Source: Bacteroidota bacterium (GTDB lineage: Bacteria > Bacteroidota > Bacteroidia > Cytophagales > Cyclobacteriaceae). From it: a stretch of DNA of 64,000 bases. The stretch lies in contig JAEZGH010000155.1 of NCBI GenBank assembly GCA_023417065.1, forward strand, positions 1 through 64,000, given 5' to 3'. The notes under the pieces are model-generated. The model did no database searches. It saw nothing but the letters and a program-made list of their open reading frames with translations, and was not told the origin of the DNA. Both the position numbers and the translations under genes were made by a program. This document shows positions 54,072 to 62,240 of this stretch, in pieces. Within the stretch, counting starts at the first letter, position 1, and every line of letters starts with the position of its first letter.

Positions 54072-56171
54072 TCAGCTCACCTGGGAGCCCGGGGCAACCC
54101 CTTCTGAAGGCTGCAGCAAACGCAACTTGCCGTCGGCGTCTTCAGCCATCAGGATCATGCCCTGCGATTCAATGCCCATCATCTTACGCGGTGCAAGGTT
54201 AGCAATGATTGTAACCTGTTTACCGAGAATTTGCTCTGGCGTATAGTGCTGCGCGATTCCACTCAGTATCGTGCGCTGATCCAACCCAGTGTCTACGCGC
54301 AACTTCAACAGCTTGTTTGACTTCTCCATCTTCTCTGCGGATATCACTGTGCCGACGCGGATATCAAGCTTCGCGAAGTCGTCGTAAACAATTTCCGCCT
54401 TCAAAGGCTTGAGCGCCTGAGTAGATTCCCCTTCTGCTGGCTTTGCAGGCACATCGTTTTTTTTCAGTCGTTGAACCTGCTTTTCAATGTCAGCATCTTC
54501 CACATTGCGATACAACAACTCAGCCTTACCCAGCTGGTGATTTTCAGCGAGAGGTTCAATTAGTTCCTCCTTTTGCCAGAATTCCTTCCATGCAGTTTCA
54601 TCGCCTTTAACATTCAACTGCTTCTTCAAAGACGCTGCGGCATCTGGCAGGAACGGCTCACAGGCAATGGCAATGTTGCCAACTACCGTAAGCGAGTAAT
54701 TCAGTATCGCGGCAACGGCCTCCATATCCTCCTTGGCAAGCTTCCAGGGTTCTGTGTCGGCAAGGAATTTATTTCCTATACGAGCCAGCTGCATCATCTG
54801 GAACTGTGCCTCGCGGAACCGGAAGTTTTTTAACGCATGAATCATTTCCTTCACAGCGTTATTAAGATCCGTGTGTGCCTGTTCATAGACAGCGAGAATC
54901 TTCTTACGGCGATCTGTGGTGCCTTCAAGCGATTTTGCAGATGGCACTTTACCGTCAAAGTACTTCCATGTGAGCACCATTACGCGGTTGACGAAATTTC
55001 CGAAGATGGCGACCAGTTCAGAGTTAACCTTCTGCTGATAGTCCTTCCATGTGAAGTCCGCGTCTTTCGTCTCAGGCGAAATTGAGTTCAGCATATAGCG
55101 GAGCTCATCGCGGCGTCCCGGAAAATCCTGCAGGTATTCATGAAGCCATACTGCGTGGTTGCGCGAAGTAGAAATTTTGTCGCCCTCCAGATTGAGAAAT
55201 TCATTAGCCGGTACGTTGTCCGGAAGAATGAAATCGCCAGCTGCCTTCAACATCGAAGGGAAGATGATACAATGGAAGACGATATTGTCCTTGCCGATGA
55301 AGTGAATCAAGCGCGTATCGGGATCCTTCCAATATTTTTCCCAGTCGTTGGGGAGCAATTCTTTTGTCGCCGAGATGTATCCGATGGGCGCGTCGAACCA
55401 CACGTACAGCACCTTTCCTTTACCTTCGGGCAGCGGCACAGGTATACCCCAGTCGAGGTCGCGTGTGATCGATCTTGGCTGCAATCCCTGATCAATCCAG
55501 CTTTTGCACTGGCCGTATACGTTCGTCTTCCAGTTGTCGCGATGACCTTCCACCAGCCATTCCTGTAACCACTTCTCGAATTTGTCGAGAGGAAAGTACC
55601 AGTGTTTGGTGGGTTTGAGTACGGGGGTTCCGCCGGATACAGTAGACCTGGGGTTGATGAGCTGACGCGGGCTAAGACTGGTGCCGCATTTTTCACACTG
55701 GTCGCCATAGGCATCGGGGTTTCCGCAGTTGGGGCAGGTACCGATGATATAGCGGTCCGCGAGGAAGATACCTTCCTGCTCATCGTAATATTGATCAGAC
55801 GTTTCTTCGAGGAAGAGTTTCTTTTCGTGGATGTTGAGAAAGAAGTCCTGCGCTGTTTTGTAGTGCGTTTCCCCTGACGTGCGCGAGTAAATGTCGAAGG
55901 CGATGCCGAAGTCGGCAAATGTCTGCTTCATGAGATTGTGATACTTGTCGACGAAGGCGCGCGGGGTGACGCCGGCTTTCTTGGCGCCCAGGGTGATGGC
56001 CACGCCGTTCTCATCGGAGCCGCAGATGAAGATCACATCTTCACCCTTGAGCCGCAGGTACCTCACATAGGTATCAGCAGGGAGGTAAGCACCGGCGATG
56101 TGGCCGATATGAAGGGGACCGTTGGCGTAAGGGAGTGCCGCGGTGACGGTAGTGCGCTTGAACTGTTTCAT
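54072..56171 (-). CDS. metG: Methionyl-tRNA synthetase
   Basis: 699 residues; charges tRNA-Met and initiator tRNA. HIGH motif as HIGH (21-24), zinc-knuckle CPNCGNPDAYGDQCEKCGTS, KMSKS-equivalent DKISTSRNHAVW, and a C-terminal tRNA-binding (TRBP111) domain from about 595 (DDFAKLDIRVGTVISAEKME). The linker between the anticodon-binding and C-terminal domains contains a charged stretch. ATG at 56171. Not part of any operon here. Confidence 0.97.
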   Translation of the reverse strand: MKQFKRTTVTAALPYANGPLHIGHIAGAYLPADTYVRYLRLKGEDVIFICGSDENGVAITLGAKKAGVTPRAFVDKYHNLMKQTFADFGIAFDIYSRTSGETHYKTAQDFFLNIHEKKLFLEETSDQYYDEQEGIFLADRYIIGTCPNCGNPDAYGDQCEKCGTSLSPRQLINPRSTVSGGTPVLKPTKHWYFPLDKFEKWLQEWLVEGHRDNWKTNVYGQCKSWIDQGLQPRSITRDLDWGIPVPLPEGKGKVLYVWFDAPIGYISATKELLPNDWEKYWKDPDTRLIHFIGKDNIVFHCIIFPSMLKAAGDFILPDNVPANEFLNLEGDKISTSRNHAVWLHEYLQDFPGRRDELRYMLNSISPETKDADFTWKDYQQKVNSELVAIFGNFVNRVMVLTWKYFDGKVPSAKSLEGTTDRRKKILAVYEQAHTDLNNAVKEMIHALKNFRFREAQFQMMQLARIGNKFLADTEPWKLAKEDMEAVAAILNYSLTVVGNIAIACEPFLPDAAASLKKQLNVKGDETAWKEFWQKEELIEPLAENHQLGKAELLYRNVEDADIEKQVQRLKKNDVPAKPAEGESTQALKPLKAEIVYDDFAKLDIRVGTVISAEKMEKSNKLLKLRVDTGLDQRTILSGIAQHYTPEQILGKQVTIIANLAPRKMMGIESQGMILMAEDADGKLRLLQPSEGVAPGSQVS

Positions 56172-56284
56172 AGGATCAAAAAGGGCAGGTCGCGGGGACC
56201 ATTTTTCTTCAGGGGCGAAGGTAAAAACGTTTGGTATGGATACAAACCGGTGGCGCCGAAAAGCGGCAAAAAGGGCACCTGGAA

Positions 56285-58441
56285 TCAGGAGTAGCGTTTG
56301 GCAGGCTCAGCAACGGGCTTGGCAGGCCACTCGTCCGGCGCAGGTGGCGTGGGCGGGAAGATTACATAGAACTCGGTGTAGCCCTCGGGGGTGGTGAGCA
56401 GCCCGACCTTGCCACCAATCTTGGCCGTCGCCGTCTTGACGATGTACAGTCCGATGCCCCCAATCTCAGATCGCTCCGAGGCGCGGAAGAACATCTGGAA
56501 CAGCTTCCCGGGGTTGGATTCAGAGATACCGATACCGTTGTCGATAACGCGTGCTTTCACCGAGCCATCACCCGTCGGCGCAATGTGTACCTCGACGAAC
56601 GACTTCACCTGATCGGACTCATCATAAAACTTGATGGCGTTGTCGATCAGGTTTTCGAGCACGATGCGCACCAGTTCCTTATCGGACTGGATTTCCATTT
56701 CTGGGCCGGTGGCGATATTCCGACGTATTTCAATTTTCTGCGGCAGCCCCTTCTTCTTTTCCAGCAGCATGATCTCACTGATGATCCTTGGGAAGTCGAT
56801 CCGTGATATGGCAATTTTGGAGTTATTGATCTGGTTGACGATGAGGAGGCGGGTGAGGATGGAGTTGAGACGTTCTGCGGTGACGTCGAGTTTGCGGAGG
56901 TAGTCTAGGGCAAGCTGGTCCTGAACGTCCATCAAGGCTACGTTGCACATGCCCTTAAGACTCGCCAGCGGCCCCCGGATGTCGTGCGAGGTTTTGTAAA
57001 TAAAGTTGTCGAGTTCGTCGTTTACCTGTTTGAGTGAGAGGTTGACGCGCTCAAGGTCCATTGTCTTTTTCTCTACTTCCCTGTCGAGGTCTTTGTTTTT
57101 GGTTTCGAGGAGCAGGTTCTGTTGCTGGATCGTTTCCTTGGCTTCAGAGAGCTGAGCGTTGACCTGCTTGGAAACACGGTTCGAACGCTGAAGGACAAGG
57201 ATCAGGAGCCCTGCCAGGATAGCGATGATGGCGATGGCAACATTGAGGTCGCGATGCTGGCGGATCGCAGCCTGGTTGGAGGCGATGGTTTTGATGTTTT
57301 CGCGCTGGGCGAAATCGGTCTGGATCTTCGCGATGTTTTCGATGAGCCGTTCGGAGTAGATGCTGTCTTTGAGTTGAATATATTGCTTTTGGTAGGACGA
57401 TGCGGATTCGAATTGCTGAAGTTCATTGTATGCTTTTGAAAATTCTCTATAGGTTTCAATAAGTAACTCATTGTATCCTCCCTCCCGTGCCAGCTTCTCG
57501 CACTCCTTCAATGGGATCAATGCATCTTTGAATTTATTTTGCTTTATGAAAATATGGGCAACGTAAATCAGGTTCTCTGCCTGAAACCTCAGAGACGGCA
57601 AGCGCCTCGCAATTCCCAAAGATTGATTAAAGTATCCCAGGGCCTCTTCATAGTCCATTAAACCATAACTAGCCACTCCTTGCCCGAACTTACCTTCCAT
57701 TAAGATCTCGGGGGCACAATTCTCATTACAAGAATTGAATGCTTCTTTGAAGAACTTTCTGGCATCTGAAAAACGTTTTAATTGATTGTAACATAACGCA
57801 ATGTTGATCTGCAACCTATCTAAATCATATAGGTTTCCCGATTCGAGCCTATTTTCCAATGCCCGGTGATAAAATGAAAGCGCCGGCTCATAGCTCTTAA
57901 GTTTAAAATGAACCAGGCCTATATTGTTTAACGACATACTGATCTGAAACTTATCACCCTCCGCTTCCCGAAGTGCCAAATTCTCATAGTGAATCTTTAG
58001 TGCTTCGTCGTACTTTGCTAAAAAAGTGTACGAGATCGCAAGACCATTTAAGATGATCCGATGCTCGCGCTCAAAGTTATTCCGCTTAGCAATCGGCAAA
58101 ATATCGTTAAGGATTTCGGCTGCTTCATTTGGTCGATTCAGTCGATTGAGTAACATTCCTTTCAGCCTTCCACTTAAGACGATCCTTGCAGAATCCCCCA
58201 ATGTCGAAGCAAGTTCAAATGCTTCCTGCGAATAGTTAAGAGCTTCTAAATATTCGCCCTTACCTGCTACTACCACGGCAAGGTCGGTCAGAATTTCAAA
58301 ACGATTAACACCCGTAGCGGAGGGCACGAGCAGCCGGAGACTATCTTCAGACTGCGCCTGAGAAAATACTCCAGTGCTCAGGCTAGTCAGGAGGATTATT
58401 ATAGCCAGGATTTTCTCTTTGGAAGCAGCTATTTCGTACAC
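56285..58441 (-). CDS. TPR-containing sensor histidine kinase
   Basis: 718 residues, GTG start at 58441 (an in-frame stop lies just upstream and no ATG is near). Signal peptide or N-terminal anchor (about 9-28), periplasmic TPR domain (about 35-360, with repeats such as ISMSLNNIGLVHFKLKSYEP), a transmembrane helix (about 398-417), coiled coil, H-box YKTSHDIRGPLASLKG (His486) and HATPase with VIDNGIGI and GGIGLYIVKTA. It ends with a Pro-rich tail. It should autophosphorylate on a signal sensed outside the cytosol. Divergent from two small secreted-peptide genes 125 bp away. Confidence 0.92.
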   Translation of the reverse strand: MYEIAASKEKILAIIILLTSLSTGVFSQAQSEDSLRLLVPSATGVNRFEILTDLAVVVAGKGEYLEALNYSQEAFELASTLGDSARIVLSGRLKGMLLNRLNRPNEAAEILNDILPIAKRNNFEREHRIILNGLAISYTFLAKYDEALKIHYENLALREAEGDKFQISMSLNNIGLVHFKLKSYEPALSFYHRALENRLESGNLYDLDRLQINIALCYNQLKRFSDARKFFKEAFNSCNENCAPEILMEGKFGQGVASYGLMDYEEALGYFNQSLGIARRLPSLRFQAENLIYVAHIFIKQNKFKDALIPLKECEKLAREGGYNELLIETYREFSKAYNELQQFESASSYQKQYIQLKDSIYSERLIENIAKIQTDFAQRENIKTIASNQAAIRQHRDLNVAIAIIAILAGLLILVLQRSNRVSKQVNAQLSEAKETIQQQNLLLETKNKDLDREVEKKTMDLERVNLSLKQVNDELDNFIYKTSHDIRGPLASLKGMCNVALMDVQDQLALDYLRKLDVTAERLNSILTRLLIVNQINNSKIAISRIDFPRIISEIMLLEKKKGLPQKIEIRRNIATGPEMEIQSDKELVRIVLENLIDNAIKFYDESDQVKSFVEVHIAPTGDGSVKARVIDNGIGISESNPGKLFQMFFRASERSEIGGIGLYIVKTATAKIGGKVGLLTTPEGYTEFYVIFPPTPPAPDEWPAKPVAEPAKRYS

Positions 58442-58566
58442 GGGTTATTAAATAAAAAGCATCTGAAAAAAATCAGTTCAGACCTACGCCAATTTTGACT
58501 CACAAGTTAATCACAAAAAGAAGTCAATCCTAAAACCTAAATACTTAACCGTAAATCCTATACCTA

Positions 58567-58704
58567 ATGAAAAAATTATTCTACATCCTCGCAATTGCAG
58601 TAGTAACCTCAGTTTCATTCACTTCTTGTACTGAAGAAGAGATTCAGCCCCAGCTAGAACTAAAGAATGGAGGCGCCAATTACTCAGAGGAAATCAAGAA
58701 ATAA
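58567..58704 (+). CDS. Small secreted lipopeptide, 45 residues
   Basis: A short frame from ATG 58567 to TAA 58704: a classical lipoprotein signal, MKKLFYILAIAVVTSVSFTS, then Cys21 and the mature tail TEEEIQPQLELKNGGANYSE. Lys-rich start, hydrophobic core and lipobox-like FTSC are all in order, and a stretch of TA-rich DNA precedes it, so it looks like a real gene. No family recognised. It is 28 bp upstream of the second small gene. Predicted to be a small, membrane-tethered acidic peptide outside the cytosol; it could be a signal or cofactor for the neighbouring TPR sensors. Confidence 0.7.
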   Translation: MKKLFYILAIAVVTSVSFTSCTEEEIQPQLELKNGGANYSEEIKK

Positions 58705-58732
58705 GCTTCATCATTATTAAAAAATCACTGAC

Positions 58733-58906
58733 ATGAAAAATAAATCAATACTTCTCGTAATCAGCTTTTGTGCCATCGTAACCTTGTCATTCTCATTCGT
58801 TGGCAACGACCAGAAAGGACAAGTAACATCAAAAATGAATCCTGCAGCTCTCCAGTCGGAAGCACCTCTCGGAGGTTTCGTCCTGGAAGATGGTCTTGAA
58901 AAATAG
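58733..58906 (+). CDS. Small secreted peptide, 57 residues
   Basis: ATG 58733 to TAG 58906. A signal-like N-terminus (MKNKSILLVISFCAIVTLSF) followed by a polar mature part of about 33 residues with an exact end GGFVLEDGLEK. No lipobox: the Cys13 lies inside the hydrophobic core. It follows the lipopeptide gene by 28 bp and both presumably form one transcript. A weak terminator-like hairpin with a T-run overlaps its stop (58886-58949). Function unknown; the short secreted form suggests a signalling or surface peptide. Confidence 0.65.
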   Translation: MKNKSILLVISFCAIVTLSFSFVGNDQKGQVTSKMNPAALQSEAPLGGFVLEDGLEK

Positions 58907-58949
58907 GCATTTTTTGCCGCCCGTCGAACATCTTCATCCTAATTTTTTT
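58886..58949 (+). terminator. Possible terminator of the small-peptide operon
   Basis: GAAGATG (58886-58892) pairs with CATCTTC (58929-58935), with an inner hairpin GGCA-N5-TGCC (58906-58918) and a T7 run at 58943-58949. The stem is short and the loop large, so confidence is low. Confidence 0.3.
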
Positions 58950-59425
58950 GCTCCGCAGAGGATTTATGTCGGAAAGGGTCTGAGTTTCAATCGGCATCAC
59001 CGAGAAACAAATGGTCACAATATGGCTTCTCCTGCACCTCAAGGCTTGCGTTAAATGGCCGAAAGTAAAGGGTTGATAATGTGACTTATTTTAAAATAAT
59101 ATGATATTCACAGGTTTGCCGATAAAATAGCCGCCAGGCCGGGCGACAAAAGGTAATTTAACCGAATGACTGTAAGTTTGATGAATGGTTTCGATGATTA
59201 TAGACGTCAATTTTTGAAATCTCAAGCTTAATGTCGATCGGCGATAAATTTCTATCTCATGTAAGCGACCTACTTAAAGTATCACTTTAAGTTCATTTTT
59301 TAACAAAACAAAGTAAAATCTTACATCGAAAAAGGCCGGATTTGGACCTGTTTTCTGATCACCCTGGTCACCTTTTTCGCGTGACATTTTTGGCAACAGC
59401 CACCGTTTTCAGCAATTTTTGAGAT
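58950..59425. other. Gene-free leader region of the orphan kinase
   Basis: A 519-bp gap (58907-59425) without a convincing gene on either strand; a minus-strand frame at 58761-59042 is antisense to the second peptide gene and lacks coding character. The only clear element is the inverted repeat at 59272-59292. AT-rich, and no exact TAnnTTTG box was found for the kinase gene. Confidence 0.5.
59272..59292. promoter_or_regulatory. 9-bp inverted repeat upstream of the orphan kinase
   Basis: ACTTAAAGT (59272-59280) and ACTTTAAGT (59284-59292) with a 3-nt spacer, followed by TCATTTTTT. It may be a regulator-binding site or a weak terminator for a long transcript from the peptide genes. Confidence 0.4.
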
Positions 59426-60100
59426 ATGTTCCGATTCTTCCGTAAAGACAGACTTTCCGCTCAGGCTTCCAAAGAAGTTATCGAAGCCACTGATGCCATA
59501 ATCACGGAAATGGGCACCGAAATTCACGATGACCTCATTCAAAAGCTCTCCATCATCAGACTACACCTCGATAAGCTCGAACGCTCTTCATTCGATCCGT
59601 CTGAAACGCGTGATATCACGCAGAAGATGCGCGCTGACTTCCAGCAGGTAGTGGATTCGGTGCGCCGGATATCCCGGCGCCTTGCCCCCGTAAAGATGGA
59701 GGGTGACAGCCTGGAGACTCAGATCGAAGCCCTCTGCCAGAACATGGACACCCCAGGTACCGTCAGGATCTTCCCTACCTTCGTAGGTGAAGCACGAAAT
59801 CTGGACGAGGATACAGAGAATCACGTGCTGAGGATGATCCAGGAACTCATTCATAATGCCTTCCGGCATTCCGCAGCCTGGCACGTCTGGGTACGCGTAA
59901 TCTGGAGGAAAAATGAACTGGATATCGCCGTCGAGGACGACGGGTCGGGTTTTGCACGTCTGCAGGAATTCATCGACAGGTTACAGGCACGACACAATTC
60001 ACTCAGAATACGAGCACGCTCCCTGGGCGCTACGATTAGTTATAAACAAGGTGAGAAAGGCCTGCTGGCGGAGATTAAGATTCCTTACAGTTCACAATAA
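59426..60100 (+). CDS. Cytosolic histidine kinase without a sensor domain (HisKA_3 type)
   Basis: 224 residues; only a dimerisation/phosphoacceptor domain and an ATPase domain. The HisKA_3 motif TEIHDDLIQKLSIIRLHL has the phosphoacceptor His34, and the HATPase shows ELIHNAFRHS and VEDDGSGF. No transmembrane helix, PAS or GAF domain. NarX/DesK-type kinases of this kind pair with LuxR/NarL-type regulators, one of which is encoded convergently with 9 bp of overlap. The input must come from another protein; the nearby TPR membrane proteins are candidates. Confidence 0.85.
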   Translation: MFRFFRKDRLSAQASKEVIEATDAIITEMGTEIHDDLIQKLSIIRLHLDKLERSSFDPSETRDITQKMRADFQQVVDSVRRISRRLAPVKMEGDSLETQIEALCQNMDTPGTVRIFPTFVGEARNLDEDTENHVLRMIQELIHNAFRHSAAWHVWVRVIWRKNELDIAVEDDGSGFARLQEFIDRLQARHNSLRIRARSLGATISYKQGEKGLLAEIKIPYSSQ

Positions 60101-60721
60101 TCCATTCCGGTAGGCGAAGGCGATGAGCGCAGCCGTGTTGAGCACATTCGCTTTTTTTATCAACCGCGCCCGATAAGTTTCTATCGTGCTCTCGGTCATC
60201 TTCATGGTTTCAGCAATTTCCTTGGTCGTGTTGCCATTGGCAATTGCTTTAAGCAGTTCTTTCTCGCGGGCAGTGAGCGTCACGGGAGGGAGCTTATCCC
60301 ACCGATGCGCATTCTTCTGAATGATACTTACAACTTTGTTGGAGTAGTAGCTTTCGCCTTCCAGAACGCTCAGGACAGTCTTGCGGATTTCCTCGTATCC
60401 ATCGAGCTTATAAACAAGGCCATTTACACCTGACTTCAACAAATTCAAAATGACCTCGGTGCCGTCGAGGCCGGTAATCGCGACAACCTTAACTGTTGTA
60501 TTTCGTTTGCGCACAAGGTTCAACAATTCCAGACCATTAGTATTTGGAAGTTTAAAGTCCAGGAGAATGATATCGATGTGTTCACCAAATTCCTTCAGGA
60601 AACTATCCTTGTCTCCCGCCTCATACACCTTGCGCGTAAAAGGCTCGTCTTCGAGCAGCGACTTCAGATATTGACGAATTAGAGGTTCGTCATCAACAAG
60701 CAGTATGTTCTTCTGTTTCAT
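60092..60721 (-). CDS. NarL/FixJ-type response regulator
   Basis: 209 residues from the ATG at 60721 (MKQKNILLVDDEPLIRQYLK); an ATG at 60754 adds 11 poorly conserved residues. Receiver domain with Asp10/Asp11, phosphoacceptor Asp55 (IILLDFKLPN), Thr and Lys in VVAITGLDG and VYKLDGY; GerE/LuxR HTH at about 145-205 (TAREKELLKAIANGNTTKEI). It is the natural partner of the HisKA_3 kinase gene that converges on it. Target genes unknown. Faces away from the downstream TPR genes. Confidence 0.92.
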   Translation of the reverse strand: MKQKNILLVDDEPLIRQYLKSLLEDEPFTRKVYEAGDKDSFLKEFGEHIDIILLDFKLPNTNGLELLNLVRKRNTTVKVVAITGLDGTEVILNLLKSGVNGLVYKLDGYEEIRKTVLSVLEGESYYSNKVVSIIQKNAHRWDKLPPVTLTAREKELLKAIANGNTTKEIAETMKMTESTIETYRARLIKKANVLNTAALIAFAYRNGLL

Positions 60722-60920
60722 GTTTGGCGATCCAGTTTTCGGGACAAACCACATGTCCGGTTTTCCGGATCAATTGCTATTTGCCCATCTATGTTCAAAA
60801 TCACTTTATTAGCTTTAATTCGTTGTTACGATAACAGATGTATCTAGCAACACGTTAGCTTCAGACCAGGGTATCCAACTCTCCTTTTGTGTCAAGTTCC
60901 GGAGGGGCCCTGGTCTTCTT

Positions 60921-62240
60921 CTAAAACCCTTCCAAACGTCTCTTCAATTCCACGAGCTCACGTTGAATAGCCCCGAATTTTTCGAGCGTCTGTTCATCCG
61001 CAGAGTGTTTCGATACCACAATGCAGACACCTAATAGTGTAGCTACATCGGCCTTCATTCTTCGTAGCATTGCCTTGGACTCCAATTGCCGCGTTACGAT
61101 TTCCTTTTGTTCTTCACTAATCAGCAGCTCGAGTTTTTCAGTAGAAGCTTCAACTTCATTAACGAGACTTTTTACCGCGATCTTTTTGCGGCGAACTGCC
61201 CGTACCAGCATTATGGCAACAATCATTCCCAGTACCACGCAAATCACGCCCAGAATGATGAGCCGTTTCTTCTTCGCCATGGTTTCAGCTGACAACTCAA
61301 GGGCCAACTGCTGTTGCTCAATCAATTCAAGATTATCCCGCTCTTCGAAGTTTATTTCGAGCTCGGCTAGTTTTGCCATAATTTGCTCGTTGTAAAGCGA
61401 TTCCGACAACACAATGAGCTTCGACTGATAGTCGGTCTGCTCCTTTAACTTTCCAAAATGCGATGCGACGAGAATTTTCTGTCGATAAACCTCCGCCAAC
61501 ACGCTTTGTTCAAACCCCGTCGCAAGTGTTTCCGCCTCACTCAGGAATTCATCCGCCATTCGATAATTTCCCATTTCGATTTGGGCGGCCGATAAACGCA
61601 CCAGAATTCCTGCCTCCGACCTCCTGTCCTGCAGGTTCCGCGCTATTGCCAGGGCCACATTCAGGTCAGTCAAGACCTTCTGAATCTCACCTTTTTTCAG
61701 CCATGCAATCCCCCGGGCATAGTAGGTTCGCATGACTATGTTCTCGTCGCAGTGAGATTGGCAATCGGAAGATACCTTATCGAAACAGTCCAAAGCAGAT
61801 TCGATATTCCCCAAATCCACCAGCGCAAGACCTTTGTCAATATGCAGGTTTGGCGCGATGGTGTGATTGTTCATTCCAGAAATCAGTGAATCGGCGGTAG
61901 TATAATAACCGAGTGCACGATCCGGATCGCCGAGTCTATAGTACAGCTTTCCCAACGCGGAGTATGCATTTGCCAAGAGAGGTCTTTCATTGTCGCGCTC
62001 CGCAATCCGGATTGCGTCCAGCAGGTGATACAGTGAGGAATCATACTTATCAATCAGCAGGAATTTCATTCCCTCTTCCAAGTGAAGTATCCCTTCATTC
62101 GATTTTTCGTCACTCAACGAATTCCGGGAACTTACCAAAACAGAATCTGGAGCGGACACGGATGTCTGAAAAGCGGTGATCGTAACCAACAAGACAAGCG
62201 AAAAGGCCGCTATACTAAAGGGTTGTTTTGCGGAACTCAT
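60921..62240 (-). CDS. TPR-transmembrane protein without kinase domain (A)
   Basis: 439 residues: N-terminal hydrophobic helix (about 8-27), extracytosolic TPR region (about 48-290, e.g. LLANAYSALGKLYYRLGDPD), one transmembrane helix (326-346) and a 93-residue basic-acidic cytosolic tail (347-439) that is predicted helical. The organisation, including the YQSKLIVLSESLYNEQI segment before the membrane, matches the TPR sensor kinase at 56285-58441 up to the membrane, but no H-box or ATPase follows. Probably a signal receptor that acts through another kinase. Its ATG overlaps the stop of the upstream gene (ATGA). Confidence 0.8.
   Translation of the reverse strand: MSSAKQPFSIAAFSLVLLVTITAFQTSVSAPDSVLVSSRNSLSDEKSNEGILHLEEGMKFLLIDKYDSSLYHLLDAIRIAERDNERPLLANAYSALGKLYYRLGDPDRALGYYTTADSLISGMNNHTIAPNLHIDKGLALVDLGNIESALDCFDKVSSDCQSHCDENIVMRTYYARGIAWLKKGEIQKVLTDLNVALAIARNLQDRRSEAGILVRLSAAQIEMGNYRMADEFLSEAETLATGFEQSVLAEVYRQKILVASHFGKLKEQTDYQSKLIVLSESLYNEQIMAKLAELEINFEERDNLELIEQQQLALELSAETMAKKKRLIILGVICVVLGMIVAIMLVRAVRRKKIAVKSLVNEVEASTEKLELLISEEQKEIVTRQLESKAMLRRMKADVATLLGVCIVVSKHSADEQTLEKFGAIQRELVELKRRLEGF

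Noticed and set aside
58761..59042. Minus-strand 93-codon frame
   Set aside because: Antisense to the 57-residue peptide gene; composition is arginine/methionine rich without domain or signal.
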